Shown: positions 9,826 through 21,623 of the stretch, in pieces
How positions within the stretch are numbered: the first letter of the stretch is position 1
Layout of the letters: each line of letters starts with the position of its first letter
Source of the DNA: Symsagittifera roscoffensis
Taxonomy: Eukaryota; Xenacoelomorpha; Acoela; Convolutidae
DNA length: 64,000 nucleotides
Direction of reading: 5' to 3'
Assembly: GCF_963678635.1 (NCBI RefSeq)
Contig: NC_087065.1
Coordinates: 74,781,345-74,845,344 of the forward strand
Made by a program: the position numbers and the translations under genes
The notes under the pieces: model-generated
Told to the model about the DNA's origin: nothing
The model's database searches: none
What the model saw: only the letters and a program-made list of their open reading frames with translations

Positions 9826-10343
9826 AAGGTTTAGGATGACGGATGCAAAAGGTTGTTAAATGATTTCTATTTGCTTAAACTGTTAGTCCTTACGATTTTT
9901 TTTTGTTAGCCTAACCTGGGTCTATTTGTTCAGGGTTGGGGAGAAAAGTATATCGATTCCGAAGAATGATTTTATACTTTCTCGTGGCTAGTATAAGCTA
10001 AGATGTTAACTTACTTAATCTTACTTAAGGGTAGTGATTGTGTTCAGGGTTGGAGAATAGTAAATCGATCCACAGGGTTCAGGTATAATTAGAACGCGAG
10101 TAGTTCGTTAGATACTATTTTAAACTTACTAAGTCTAAGATTTATCCTGGGTCTGGTAAGAGGGGGGATCAAGTGAAGGATGAATAACCGAAGTTCTTCA
10201 CTGTTTATCCTAATTTGAATGATTAGTTTTGTTCAAAAATTTCTATTAGTCCTGGGTTTTTAGAAAGGGTTGGATAGTGAATCGACGTTTGAGGTCGTTA
10301 GACACTCGTTTAGTGGGTGGGGGAGAACAAAGTTGTTCTTTTT

Positions 10344-10440
10344 GATCCAAGGATAGGCCTTGATGATCAAGTTTTAAATTTAATTAAATAGAAAATGATT
10401 TAAGATCCAAGGATAAGCCTTGATGATCTGATTTTAAAAT
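10344..10440. repeat. Direct repeat, two units of about 60 bp
   Basis: The string GATCCAAGGATARGCCTTGA and the following TGATC plus a T/A-rich tail occur at 10344 and again at 10404, a 60-base period with few differences. It lies in the presumed 5' leader of element A. Confidence 0.7.
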
Positions 10441-11342
10441 TAAGTGAATTTAAGTTTAAAATGTTTTAAATTTGTGTAAAGAATAGATTTAGTATTTTTA
10501 TGATATTAGTGAGCTTATGATTGCTGTTATGTTTAGGCGATGAAGCTGGAACAACAGGATGATTTATAATTACTAATCATTTATTGTCATGCTACTAATT
10601 TTTATTTTGATTTTTCAATAAATATTTTTCAAACATGTTTTGTATATTACTGCAGAATTTTTGAAAACGATCTGAGATCTTTTTATCAATCGTTATTGTA
10701 TATTAATAATTTTGTTTAGCGCCTGAAATGATTTTGAAGATTGACTTCAAAATTTTATGTTTGCAAATGAAAATCTAAATTCATTGCTAGTAGTATTCTA
10801 AATACAAAAGTTTGTTCTGGCTTTTGCCGAACTATCATATAACTATATGATAAGTTTCTGCTTTGTCGTATGTCGTCTCTGGTTCGAGGTCTTCTTCCAA
10901 TTCCGGGTAGTTCTGTTATCGTTCGGAATATTGGCTCTGATCTATTGAGTCGTAGAGACATTTCGATTAAATTATTGTCGTATAACATTTTGTAAATGTT
11001 TTGTCTAAATTCTAATCTATTATTGGTTAATGCTAAGCTATTAAGGTCTTGTTCGAGACTTATGGTCGCACCAGATGAGTTATGATCGATGGGTATAACT
11101 CATAGAGTAATTTCGGATAGGGTACACCGTCTGCTCGTCACGCTATCTTATTTTCGGCCGGATAGATTCGTGCAACTTCTTAGTCTAATACCGATCCTAA
11201 TCTTACTCTTATACTATCTAGTCTCAGGTTGTTTAACTAGTCTCTGCTAGGCTCAATAGATCTAGGGTATACTGGTTTATTGCGGTTGCTGAAGTACTCG
11301 GGAGAGTTCAACTAATTTCTAAGTTAAATTCAAATCTCTCTG

Positions 11343-11370
11343 GTGCTGAAATTACAAGTAATTTCAGCAC
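11343..11370. repeat. Perfect 13-bp inverted repeat with AA loop
   Basis: GTGCTGAAATTAC, two A residues, then its exact reverse complement. It could form a stable hairpin. It lies near the point where the base skew of element A ends and might mark an element border. Function unknown. Confidence 0.75.
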
Positions 11371-13475
11371 TTACAAATAAGTGGATTGTTAGTTAGATGG
11401 ATCATGATTGGTTAATATTAAATACTTTACATTGGTAAAATATCTAATTTATCCAATCATAAAATGTAGTTTAGATCAGGTTCCAGAGTAGCCGTTTTCA
11501 ATAATAAAACATCATTGTATGATTACTGTTTAAACAAAGTGAGAAAAAAATGTTTGCTTCCTAAAGTGGTCCTTATTGCTTTTATTCTAAAAGAAACCGA
11601 GTTTTGTTTTATAAATAAGTTCAATTTGGCGGAAAAGTTGGTGATTTTGGGAAAAAGTAAAATGAGTCTTCAAACTCAAACCCTTTCGTTTTGAGCGGCT
11701 CGATTTTCTTAAAAGTCTTCTGCAACAAATTTTGGATGGTCAATCGTTATTGCATAGATAGATACTACTGACTGCATCCAACAATTTAATGTTTTTTTTA
11801 AAGCTAAAAAATTAATACTGGTAAAATTCATATAAATTATTGCTGAAAACTTTTTTGGAGGCATTTCAAAAGTTTGGTTGCATACTAATTCATAAGATGT
11901 AATTTTGACTGAAATTGATTTTTTGGCTGAAAGGATGTATTTTTGGTTGAAAAGATGTATTTTTGGCTGAAAGGATGTATTTTTGGCTGAAATGAGTTAT
12001 GTTTGTGTGCGCCCGATCTGTGTTACGAGTAATCTCCACCTGCGCTTCTACTGTGCTTGACCTTTGTCTCCCTTCTGCTGCTTGTCTCGTGTTTTGACTG
12101 TAATTGGCCTTAATTTCAACTGTACGTGACTTTTTCTGTTTGATTGCAAGTTTGATGTTCCAAAATCTTGTCAGTATCATAAGAAAAAACAGAAAGCCAA
12201 CATGCAATGATTTTGATGAAAATTTTTTTTTTTGCAGATCTTCAAAAAACTCAACGCAGGCAGACTAATTAACAAAAGAAACAAATTAGAATCTATGATT
12301 ATGAAGTGGCTTTCCTTTGTTTATTAATATTTCCGTAATCAACTGCAACAATTGAGCTACTGATGTTTTTTCTTCTCACGAGATATAACTACAGATCTCC
12401 AGAGAAAGAAAAAACCTGTCCCGACATCTCTTAGCATTACCTTGGTCTTTCTGGACAGGATTTGCACGCACGCTTTGATAGTATTGAACGAGCGCTTTGA
12501 TAATATTCATACAATTTTTGGCCTAATTTCCCTAAAAATTTTTTAAGAGCCGAGCTTTTGCGATTTGCTTCAATTATTTATCGGCTGTATTTTTAATAAG
12601 TTTTGGCGCTCGACATCCATTTGCTCTCAATATGTTTATAGATATCCCACTATTTTGAATTTTCTGAATTAGCTTCCAGATAATTTAGTGCAAATTTTTG
12701 ATTGAATTGAAAAATTCTTCAAACATATTTCTTCCGCTCGTCGCTTGAAGAATAAAGTGATATAATTTGCATGCGCTAATTAATTCTATAATTTGAAGAA
12801 TCAAATTGGCTCATTTCACCTGAATTAACTTGAGATCCGTAATATTTCACCACCTACAAGTTGATAGAAAAATTGAACAAACAGTGTATTTAATTAATGA
12901 AATGATGTTTCTTAAACCAACCGCGTAACTTTCTATCTATTATTTTCGTGTTTAATTTTTTCAAATGGTGAAAAAAATCCCGTTAAAAGTGGGAATTGGC
13001 TACACCGAGCAGGGTAATCTGATATTTCATCTAACTATAATTTGCACCTAGGGACAAAAAACATCGAGTCAAAGGGAAAGTATTGGGCTCAAAAAGCTCG
13101 CATCAATTTCAGTTGGAATTGTTATTTATAGGCGGATTTAATTAGGCGCATAAATAGTGGGCGTTTTTGCGTTGCTAATTGTAGATATTGATATAAGACA
13201 AACAAAAAAATAGCCTTGCAATTTAGTTCAGTTGACAATATTCGAGCCCTTTGCGCTTCCAAAAAATTTTATGCATATTATAATTTTATATTTAAACTCA
13301 GGGCGTGGAACATGTTTCTTTGGTACACTTTAAAATGGTTTAAAAAATTAATCACCAAGATCACACTTTGATCGCTAAAATTTTCGAACATTTTCGGATT
13401 GTAGATCAAGTCCGTCGAATCAAACGCGGACACTTGCCTGATTTCACAATCAACTGAACCTTCCATTAAGTGTAA
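11371..13475. other. Intergenic, no gene seen
   Basis: AT-rich host DNA. Apart from the tandem repeat at 11920-11996 I see no coding region, RNA gene or recognisable element. Short ORFs here lack domains, and their codon content looks random. Confidence 0.5.
11920..11996. repeat. Tandem repeat, about 4 units of 20 bp
   Basis: Units of TTTTTGGCTGAAAGGATGTA with small differences (TTGAAAAGATGTA in the second, AAATGAG at the end). A minus-strand ORF running through it is an artefact of the repeat. Confidence 0.85.
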
Positions 13476-14254
13476 CAATTAATCTAATGCGCTTTATTTC
13501 CAAATTTCTACTGTGCTGATTTGAAATAACTGGACGAAACGAATATAACGAAATCTAAACGCCTTTTTCTCAAACTGGGTACTTTTTAGACAAAAAAAGT
13601 TTATTTATAAAATTTTGCTTAGAAATCTCGCAGAATTATCATGGTGCAATTTATTTTGCCGGACCTAAATTTCAACCCGGATAACGGATCTTTTTTGGCT
13701 TTTCATAGCAGGGTTGGGAAGTTATTCAACAAACAATGTTATTTTTATTTTCTAACAACGATGCTAGCTAATTTTTAGAAATTTGGGTCTTTTTCGGAAA
13801 AACACTCCGCATATAATTGTTTTTCAGAATGGAAGGGATGATCTGAACTCTTTTGAGTGCTGAGTTTTTTCATCTCGCCATTTTCGGTTTTATTTCAGAA
13901 CTCTTTCGCGTGATGTTTTTATGTATGGGAAGTTCAAAGCCCAACTTGGAGTCGAAAAAGCTCAAAAACTGGCATTTCTCTTCAAAAAATTCAATGCTTT
14001 TTGATTATTTGAAATATTTAAAAAAATTGACTATAATATGTTTTTATTTCAATCGTTAACTGTTAGTTTGCTATTTTCAAAAATAACAAACACTTTGCCA
14101 AAGCTGTTCCATAGTAAATCTGATCTGAAAAGTGCCATAAGTTCCGGTCCTTTCTATCTATTATTTTCGTGTTAGATTTCGTTATGTTCGTTTCGTCCAG
14201 TTAGTTCAAATCAGCACTGTAGAAATTTGGAAATAAAGCGCATTAGATTAATTG
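13476..14254. mobile_element. Foldback element with 83-bp inverted arms
   Basis: The arm at 13476-13558 (starting CAATTAATCTAATGCGCTTT) is repeated in reverse complement at 14172-14254 with only a few mismatches, enclosing about 613 bases without a recognisable gene. Long inverted termini around non-coding DNA suggest a foldback or MITE-type DNA element. I could not define a target-site duplication. Part of the sequence next to the right arm (CTATCTATTATTTTCGTGTT) also occurs at about 12936, in the same orientation, so related fragments are present nearby. Confidence 0.6.
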
Positions 14255-15002
14255 ATATTGAACTAAATCTTTTTTATAGCTCAGATATTTTATGAAGCTT
14301 ATTATTTCTACAGTTTGCGCGAAATAAGAAAAAATTGCTTTTTTTATATAAAGCTTCATTTTTTGCTATCAAATGGCGAAAAAAATGGCTTTTTCGCAAA
14401 ATTTAGGTTTTACCCTTCTTAAAAAACGAAGCATCACACGTGCTGATCTCGCTGGTAGAGTTTAATTTAATGAACAATTGGAATGAATCATGTTAACCGT
14501 TACTTACTGCCTCTGCTGATCTGTATCGTTACTGCTTTATTCAATCAAATAATTTTTCGGCTTTTTTCCTTATCCTTCCCGCGCCCCCCAAACACACACA
14601 CATCGCAATTTGGTCTATTTCATTCCTTTGATAGAGTAGTTAAATGGACAAAAATTGATGTACAAATATGAAAATTTGATTACTTAAAAAAATTAATTTC
14701 AAATGTAGAAAGATGACTTCATTCAAGCTTTTTAAAACAATCATTTATTTGTGTTCAAAGACCCAATTGAAAAAATTTTTTGGTTGTTTTTGGAAGTCAT
14801 CCCCACACACTATGTAAAATAAAAAGTGATATAGTTCGCATCTAGAAAAATATCTAATCGACCAAATAGCATGCCTCATTTCATTTTGAAATGATATCTA
14901 CGACGGATTATCTCACCACATACGCATTGATAACACAAAAGCATTAGCATTTTTGTGTGTTAGCATTTTTTAAACCAACATAACTTCACGACAAACCAAC
15001 AT
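14255..15002. other. Intergenic, no gene seen
   Basis: AT-rich sequence with no coding or repeat structure that I can support. A small CA-rich patch lies near 14587-14605. Confidence 0.4.
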
Positions 15003-15351
15003 AACTTCACGACATAAATTCACAGCGGACGCCCTGCTGACTCAAAGGGTCCCGCCTTTGCACTATTTTGAGATATCCATTTTTGGTAACAGACCCTAAA
15101 AAATTTCTAAAGGCGCCAAAAAACGCGATTTTTTGGTCAAAAATTTCCAATACGGGACTAAAAACACACTTTTTGGCCTGTTTTTTCAAAGTTTTGCTTG
15201 CGGTGCAGATAAATGGCCGAAACAGGGCCTTTTTACTGTTTTGGGAGAGCTTGAAAAATCAATTTGATCGACCTAAAAAAAGTCGATAAAATTTTCGAAA
15301 GTTTTTAAAATCCGCCCCCCCCCTCGAGAAAATCCTAGATCCGCCCTTGTT
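15003..15351. mobile_element. Repeat family B, copy 1 (hAT-like fragment)
   Basis: This segment matches, in inverse orientation, the segment at 28797-29166 and, in the same orientation, 32769-33035. Shared blocks include a GGGTC..ACCAAAAATGGAT string, a TTTTTTCAAAACAGGCC-like block and AAACAGGGCCTTTTTACTG. The right end reads, on the minus strand, CAAGGGCGGATCTAG followed by a run of G. The copy at 28797 shows the same terminal motif (CAGGGGCGGATTTAG) on the opposite side of the core. The motif therefore looks like a terminal inverted repeat, and CAGGG-type termini are common in hAT DNA transposons. No transposase remains. Confidence 0.5.
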
Positions 15352-15480
15352 TGAGATCAATGAAATCATGACTTTTCATGATATCATGAGCGACAGTATT
15401 CACAAAATTGACATAGTTTAGTGGCTGAAAATTTTTAAATGAGTCAACCAATTTGGAAAAGGGTCTATCAAATGAACAAG
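15350..15480 (+). repeat. Dispersed repeat, copy 1 (pair with 17018-17130)
   Basis: A block containing TGATATCATGAGCGACAGTA, TTCACAAA and TTTAGTGGCTGAAAA recurs at 17018-17130 with roughly 80% identity by eye and in the same orientation. No coding capacity or ends could be defined. Confidence 0.6.
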
Positions 15481-17017
15481 AACTTTGATTTTAGCCAATT
15501 TTTTTTCCAAAACTTAGAATTTTCATTGAAAATATTAACACATTATGTTCTTTCAATTTCAGAAAAATTCTATATGCTACATTTTTTTTTCATTCATTAA
15601 ATGAGACGTGTTCTCAGTACTATGAAGTTGTCTGAACAGCAATTTCTCGACACTATGTAACTGAATGACCATAATTTTCTCCACAAAAAAACTGAAACTA
15701 GTTTCGCAGAATACTCGTTTGTCATCATGTTTGAATGTTGTTCTGCATTCATTAATCACCAGGGTGATTTCACTCTTCATAACGATGAATAAAGAAAGAA
15801 TTAAGGCACCAAAAGCAAAATAAATTCTCTAAATTAGTCTGCGAGTCTTTATAGAAATGAGAAACAATTTGGCCAAAAAATCTATCTAGTTAAATCCTTA
15901 CTTGAGTCAAACAAAATACTTTTTTAGAGACAAAAACATCAAACAAAAATGAAACTATAAAACAGTCTGACAACAGTCTAGTAATTGGTTGTTAGTAATT
16001 TTCCACTAATTTGCCACTAATTTGCTCGCCAAATCCTCCCACTATTATTAATCTGTCTGACACAGGGTTTTAGGAATTTTTTTAACATGTTTTTTAATTA
16101 GAGGCTGCTGTTCAAATCAGAAAATCTTTTTAAGTTTTTAAACCATCCCTTTTGCTCATGAATTGAGTTTTGCTTTCAAAAACTGGATAAAAATCTCAAA
16201 AAAAACTTAGCATCAAATAGCTGGTCTCTGTTCCATTTTCAACCGAATAAAAGCGTCGCTTAAAGCTTGATAGCAACAAAATTTTGTGCGCTAATTATCT
16301 TAAAACGCACAAATTGGCTAGCCCCTAAAATTTTACAAAAAAAATTGCCATTCCAAATGCTTTTTTTAATCTTTAAGAGCGCAGAAAAATCCAAATTTTG
16401 ATGGGATAAAAAACCACAGTGAGCACAATTTTTTGGCCTCCTTCTTTGAAAATTGGAGCAATAAAAATTCCAACATTTAAAAACACCAAAACGATCAATT
16501 TAAACGCATAAGTTTTTAAAACTATCTATGATTTTAATGAAATTGAAATTCGGAGAAAAAACTTTCTTTTGTGAAATTTTCTTGCAGATATTACAGAGTA
16601 GATTTTTAAAATTTTGTTCGTACTGCTTCGAAATCAGTATGCGTGATGAAAAATTTCGATAAAATTTAAGACCTAAAACTGACTGAAAAAATACACTAAC
16701 CAAAAATCTTAAATTGGTACCACAAAAATTTCAAATTTATTTAGAAAAGTCAGTTGTATTCCTTTTATATACCATAAAAATAAAATAATATCGCATCTGC
16801 CTCACAAAAAAGTTTTGAATGTTAGAAATCAGCCAAAAAATTTGTACTGACATGGAAAAAAGATTTAACTTTTTTAAGTTTTTCTTCGATTTGATCATGT
16901 AGATTAATTCTGGTTGTAGTCACATTACGCTTGTTGATAGTTTTTTGGGGATATTTGATCAAATTTTGACAAGCGCTTGTTGCAGGTAAAACTTTTGTAG
17001 TTGAAATTTTAATAGAG

Positions 17018-17130
17018 ATCTATGAAATCAATACTTTTTATGATATCATGTGCGACAGTATTCACAAAGTTGAAATGATTTAGTGACTGAAAAACTGTGA
17101 AAATGGTCAACAGAATGTTGGAAAAAAAGT
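17018..17130 (+). repeat. Dispersed repeat, copy 2
   Basis: Partner of the block at 15350-15480. The shared core is ATGATATCATG[AT]GCGACAGT followed by a diverged tail. Confidence 0.6.
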
Positions 17131-17861
17131 CAATCAGTTGGATAAAAACCAAAAAAAAATTTGAATTCTTTTAAAATTTATATTCTTTGCGTTATATTCA
17201 AAGAAAAAATTACCTTTTATATTGAGTTGAGTTTTGGAGGGAGTTTTAGGACAACTGTAGAAAAAGGTCTAGGTTAAATATTTTTTATCAACTTTTAATT
17301 CCGAAAAGAAATAGATCTTGTGCTTACTTAGTTCAATTAACACGCTTGGAAACTGTAAAACATTTCTACAAAAGTCATTTGAGTTGATTATACGTAAAAT
17401 TCTTCAAGAAAATGTTCAAAAGCCATTCTGAACTATAAAAAAAACACTGTGATAAAAGAAAACAATTGATTTATTTTCAGAATATGAACCAATAAGCAAG
17501 TTTGGCTCTGTAACGAATCAAACGCGTTTTATTTCCATTTTCCGCATTTTGTTGAACGCTTAAACGATGAATTGGACAAAATTTTTTCAACCATTTTTAA
17601 TTTTTCGTAAACTAATTTCTCAAAAAAAGCCAAAAACAACCTGAAATTAATCATAGTAACCATACACTAATAATTGTCATATTGAACAAATTTTACCATT
17701 CATGCATACTATTTTACAGGAAAATTTGTGGAAAAAAGTAAATAATACCATTTTTGGCTTTTTGCGCGTTTTTGGAAGGCTTTGACTATAAAAATATGTT
17801 TTTTTGCCACTCTCGACATAACCATGTTTGGGTTTAAGAATTATTCAGAAAAATTAAGGGG

Positions 17862-17935
17862 TCGTTCGGCCAAAACTGGATGACGCAAAATGGTAGCAAA
17901 GGCAAAACCCTTTGAGTGGCAAGGGAGTTAATGGT
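17862..17935 (+). repeat. Repeat family B, short fragment
   Basis: GGGTCGTTCGGCCAAAACTG and ACCCTTTGAGTGGCAAGGG match the terminal third of family B as seen at 29040-29110. Confidence 0.5.
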
Positions 17936-18483
17936 GTATTTAGGGAAAATTATGTTATTTTGATTACAAATTCTGGTTGTTTTATGAATGAAAAACAATA
18001 GATTGATTTTTAAACATTGATTTTAAACAATTGATTTTTAAACATTTGAGACCACATATCTGTGGATAAGATTTTGAAAGCTATATTGCTAGATAGCGAG
18101 AAAACGGTGAAGGATAAGGAAATATTTCAGAGGGAATTGAAAGAATGAAACTTGATTGATGAAAAGCGACATCCAGATCCATTAAAATTTCTCAACGTTA
18201 GTTTAATCACGCCGTAGAGAATTGAAAGCGTTTAATGGCAATTGTGAATATATGATTAGGGACAGGACATCTTCTTTTATTTGATGTATTGAGACCAAAT
18301 CAGCTGATTGCTGGAGACATCAAAACATCTACTTTTTAAATTTTAACACGACACAGTCAAGTCTGTAGACTTAGACACAGAGGATGACGCCAATTTAGTC
18401 TCTCAATCTCAGAGAAAAAATAGATGCATAAATAAATTGAAGGCCATCTAACATAGCTAGAAATTTTTTATTTTTCGAATTTT

Positions 18484-18995
18484 GTAAGGAAAGTAACGGA
18501 ATATTTGTGCTCGTGGTGGGTTTTTTTTCTTCAGACAAATTTCGACTTTTTAACTAGCCATTTTTAACGGAATTTTTTTATCATTCGAAAGCTATTAATG
18601 TCCTAAACTTAAACTTGAAAAGATATTTTACCTATTATCATTTTTCGTTAAGTTATCGGGGGTTTAAAGATTGCCATTTTGGCCAACTTGGGAGAATTAA
18701 CGCGCGATATATTTCGCGCAATTAACGCGTAAGCGAGATTTAAACCGTCTTAGAAATCGTTCCAAATTGGTTCAAAGAAGCTTATATGCTATAATTGATT
18801 TGTTAATAGGCGCGAAATCTATCACTTTGTACTTAATATGACGTGTGGGGGGATGTTTTCACAAAACGTCTCAAACTTTTTAAATTTTTTTTAAATTTCA
18901 TTTCCTTACATTCAATTTTTCAGGTTCTTACTGCTCCATAGACCTTCAAATGCAGTCGAAACAATCAGGGCTTCGCCCTGATACAAGCAGTCTTG
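18484..18995 (+). mobile_element. Helentron-like repeat (family H), copy 1, near full length
   Basis: About 512 bp, one of seven related copies in the window. Landmarks in order: AAAGTAACGGAATATTTGTG, TCAGACAAATTTCGACTTTT, a block with GCGCGATATATTTCGCGC, CCAAATTGGTTCAAAGAAGC, TCTATCACTTTGTACTT, TACTGCTCCATAGACCTT, a diverged CAGTCGGA box (CAGTCGAA here), the hairpin TCAGGGCTTCGCCCTGA and the end ATACAAGCAGTCTTG. Copies agree up to the final CTTG and differ after it. This sets the 3' end about 12 bases beyond the hairpin, the layout of rolling-circle (Helitron/Helentron) termini. No coding sequence. Confidence 0.65.
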
Positions 18996-19088
18996 TTGAG
19001 TTTTTCATAATTAATTTGTCTGACACGAAAAGCTGAAATCAGGTAAAGGGGAAAATAAAAACTAAATTAAACTTTGAACCAATTTTAT

Positions 19089-19545
19089 TGTTCCGACTTT
19101 CAAAAAAAAAACGGATTATTCGTGCTCGGCGTGGTTTTTTGATTCAGTCAATTTCCGCCGGTCGAAATTTTAGTTTTCAACAAAAACTTTTTATACCCCA
19201 TTGAAGATAACAACTTCCTGATTTCAACTTCAAAAAGATACTATTCCTCCGACTGTTTTTTTTGTAAAGTTTGGGGGTTTGAAAATTGCCAAACTGGCAA
19301 TGTTCTGGACTAAATTATGCGCGCATTGAAGTGTTTATTCACAATGCTGAGAGCGTGGCGAATTATCTTGCACACTTTGGAACAAATTCGCTCCAAATTG
19401 AATTGAGGCTAGCTACAAATTTCGTACGACTCAAAATTTCACACTTTGATATTGTCCAAAATTTATGGATTTTCAAAAAAAGTTCTTCCCAAAAGCAGGA
19501 CAGTCGGAACATTCAGGGCTTTGCCTTGATATACGAGTGGTCTTG
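19089..19545 (+). mobile_element. Helentron-like repeat (family H), copy 2, diverged
   Basis: It starts with TTCCGACTTTC and ends with CAGTCGGAACATTCAGGGCT, TTGCC and GTGGTCTTG. It keeps the order of landmarks of copy 1 but with many changes, including a weakened terminal hairpin. A 103-codon ORF across it is accidental. Confidence 0.55.
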
Positions 19546-19677
19546 TTGCTCTTCTAAAACGAAATGGTGTAGGAGAATAGCGGAAATCAATTTTTAAACT
19601 TCATTGGGTTTTATCTTCAGCAAATTTGAACAAAAATTTATAAAATTTGCTAACAGTTTAGGCTTAATAGGTTTAGA

Positions 19678-19780
19678 AAAATCGAATAACCAAAACAATC
19701 GAATAATCAAAACAATCGAGTTATCAAAACAATCGTAGAATCAAAACAATCGATTTAATCATCAACACAATCGAATTTGA
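19678..19780. repeat. Tandem repeat, about 6 units of 17-18 bp
   Basis: Units of the type AATCAAAACAATCGA with small insertions (ATAACCAAAACAATCGA, TTATCAAAACAATCGTAG). Confidence 0.75.
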
Positions 19781-20214
19781 ATTTAGATGCTACAAAGTCA
19801 TGAAATTTCCCTAAAAAGCTTTTCGAGCTACTTATTGAATTGTAAATTGAAGACAAAGTAGGAAAACAAATAATATCCACAGCAACAACATGCCAGAATG
19901 TTGGAACTACAGTCAATATTTTGAAAAAGTTTGATACAACGAACAAACAAAACCTAATTATTACACATCCTGATCCCTCGCCAGTTTTGCAAATAGTAGA
20001 ATAGTTTTTCCTCGAATGGAAGAGGTTTATCCAAATATTCCCCGATGAGTTATTTTCCCTCCAGGAGATACGCTAGTGAAAAAATTTTTTGGTATCTAAA
20101 TCAAGATTGGAAGGAGTTTAAGTTGATACCACTTTTAGTTACCGCGAGGATTTTTTGAAGTAATGAGATCAAAAAATTAGGCTATATGAAAATCGCAAAA
20201 AGAACAATGATAAG
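19781..20214. other. Intergenic, no gene seen
   Basis: No supported feature. Two AT-rich ORFs of about 60 codons overlap this region without domain content. Confidence 0.4.
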
Positions 20215-20726
20215 CAAGACTGCTCGTATCAAGGCGAAGCCCTGAACGTTCCGATTGCCTTTTAAGGTCTATGGAGCAGTATTAACACGAAAAAATAATT
20301 GTAATAAAAAAAATACTTTTTTTTTTAATTTGAGAAATTTTGGGAAAATCATCCCTCCACGAGCCATATAAAAAACAAAGTGATAGTTTTCGCTCCTCCT
20401 AACAAATCAATTATGGCATATAAGCTTCCTTGAACCAATTTGGAACAATTTCTAGGACGAATTTTTCTTCCACTTACCCGTTAACAGTGCGAAAAGTATC
20501 GCGCGTTAATTGTCCCAATTGACCAAAATCTCTAAACCCCCATAGTTTTACGAAAAAAAATAACAGGTAAATTATTTTTTCAAATTAAGTCCAGGACAAC
20601 AAAAACTTTCGAGTGATAAAATAAAAATGAACTCCGTCAAAAATGGCTAGATAGAAAGTTGTCTGAAGAAAAAAAAACCACCCCAGTACAAATATTCCGT
20701 TACTTTCGTTGCGAAAGTCGGAGCAA
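20215..20726 (-). mobile_element. Helentron-like repeat (family H), copy 3, near full length
   Basis: Minus-strand copy. The 3' terminus (CTTG on the minus strand) is at 20215 with the hairpin next to it at about 20232-20246. The 5' end near 20726 reads TTGCTCCGACTTTCGCAACG on the minus strand and contains the palindromic box ACTTTCG..CGAAAGT. The TCCGACT at the 5' end is the inverse of AGTCGGA just before the 3' hairpin in other copies. Confidence 0.65.
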
Positions 20727-20749
20727 TAACTTTTTCACGGTTGTTGTTG

Positions 20750-21153
20750 CAACTTTTGTAACGAATGTAACGGAACATTTGTGCCTGGGGGTGATTTTTT
20801 TCTTCAGACAAATTTCGACTTTTTAACTAGTTATTTTTGACGGATTTTTTATCATTCAAAAGGTATTATTGTATTGGGCTTAAATTAATAAAAAAATTTC
20901 ACCTGTGTGTCCTAGATTCCGTTCCAAATTGATTGAAGGAAGCTTATTTGGAAAAACTGATTTGTTACTAGGAGCGAAGTCTATCACTCTGTACTTTATG
21001 TGGCGTGTTGGGTGATAATTTTTGCAAAAAAAAAAAGATTTTTTTTTTAGTTTTATTTTATTACATTTATTTTTTTTGTATGTTATAGCTGCTCTATAGA
21101 CCTTAAAAGGCAGTCGGAAATTTCTGAGGTTCGCCCTGATACGAGCAGTCTTG
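20750..21153 (+). mobile_element. Helentron-like repeat (family H), copy 4, internally shortened
   Basis: It faces copy 3 head to head about 25 bp away. The middle block with the GCGCGATATATTTCGCGC palindrome is missing, so it is a deletion derivative. The terminal part is kept: CTGCTCTATAGACCTT, CAGTCGGA, and the end GATACGAGCAGTCTTG. Confidence 0.6.
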
Positions 21154-21164
21154 ATAAATTCTTA

Positions 21165-21259
21165 ATACGGCGTGTGAGGGATGATTTTCACAAACTCTCA
21201 AATTTTATTTAAAAAAATAAAATTTGAGAGTTTATGAAAATCATCCCCACACGCCGTAT
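21165..21259. repeat. Long palindrome, arms about 46 bp
   Basis: The arm from 21165 (ATACGGCGTGTGAGGGATGA) is mirrored by the arm ending at 21259 (CCCCACACGCCGTAT), with a centre of only a few A/T bases and a few mismatches. It joins an inverted pair of family H sequences. Confidence 0.8.
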
Positions 21260-21623
21260 GAAGTACAGAGTGATAGATTTCGCTTGTTGCAACAAATCAA
21301 TTAGGGCAAATAAGCTTCTTTCAACCAATTTGGAACGTTTTCTAAAACGGATTAAATCTCCGCTTACGCGTTAATAGCGCGAAATATATCGCGCGTTAAT
21401 TGTACCAAATTGGCCAGAGTGGCAATCTCTAAACCCCCGTATCTTTACGAAAAAGGATCACAGGTGAACTATCTTTTCAAATTTAAGCTCAGGACAACAA
21501 TATTTTTTGAGTGATTTAAAAAAGTTCCGTCAGTAAAGGCTAGTTAAAAAGTCGATATTTGTATGAAAAAAAACCCACCCGAGCACAAATATTCCGTTAC
21601 TTTCGTTACGAAAGTCGGAGCAA
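21219..21623 (-). mobile_element. Helentron-like repeat (family H), copy 5, lacking its 3' terminus
   Basis: Minus-strand copy from the palindrome arm to the 5' end at about 21623 (TTGCTCCGACTTTCGTAACG on the minus strand). It retains the GCGCGATATATTTCGCGC block and the TCTATCACTCTGTACTT block, but the segment with the terminal hairpin is absent and replaced by the palindrome. Confidence 0.6.

Larger units (their letters stand above)
1..11370 (-). mobile_element. Element A: AT-rich Ty3/gypsy-type LTR retroelement, 3' end probably outside the window
   Basis: On the minus strand the ORFs run ORF0 (9825-9358), gag (9383-6789), protease (6934-5198), RT-RNase H (5191-3101) and integrase (2666-1143). 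This gag-PR-RT-RH-IN order is that of Ty3/gypsy (Metaviridae) elements. The plus strand is G/T-rich from base 1 to about 10450, so the element's sense strand is A/C-rich and the flanks of the ORFs belong to it. I compared 1-1140 with 9826-11400 and found no LTR pair. The 3' LTR may lie left of base 1 and the 5' LTR, if present, lies within about 9900-11400. The right limit given here is a guess set at a small palindrome. Reading frames are nearly intact but contain two in-frame stops plus one frameshift and one TGA in the RT-IN linker, so the copy is only slightly decayed or uses recoding. Confidence 0.85.
9826..11370. other. 5' leader and possible 5' LTR region of element A
   Basis: No gene is supported. 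Up to about 10450 the plus strand keeps the G/T-rich skew of element A, and it contains loosely repeated strings such as CAGGGTTGG followed by AGTAAATCGAT-like sequence near 9934, 10043 and 10260. From about 11060 to 11340 the skew reverses to C-rich. This would fit a leader plus 5' LTR, but I could not identify a primer binding site or LTR ends, and I found no matching LTR at the left side of the window. Confidence 0.35.
15481..18483. other. Intergenic, no gene seen apart from repeats
   Basis: AT-rich DNA with long A and T runs. The only structures I can support are the dispersed repeat at 17018-17130 and a fragment of repeat family B at 17862-17935. Confidence 0.5.
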
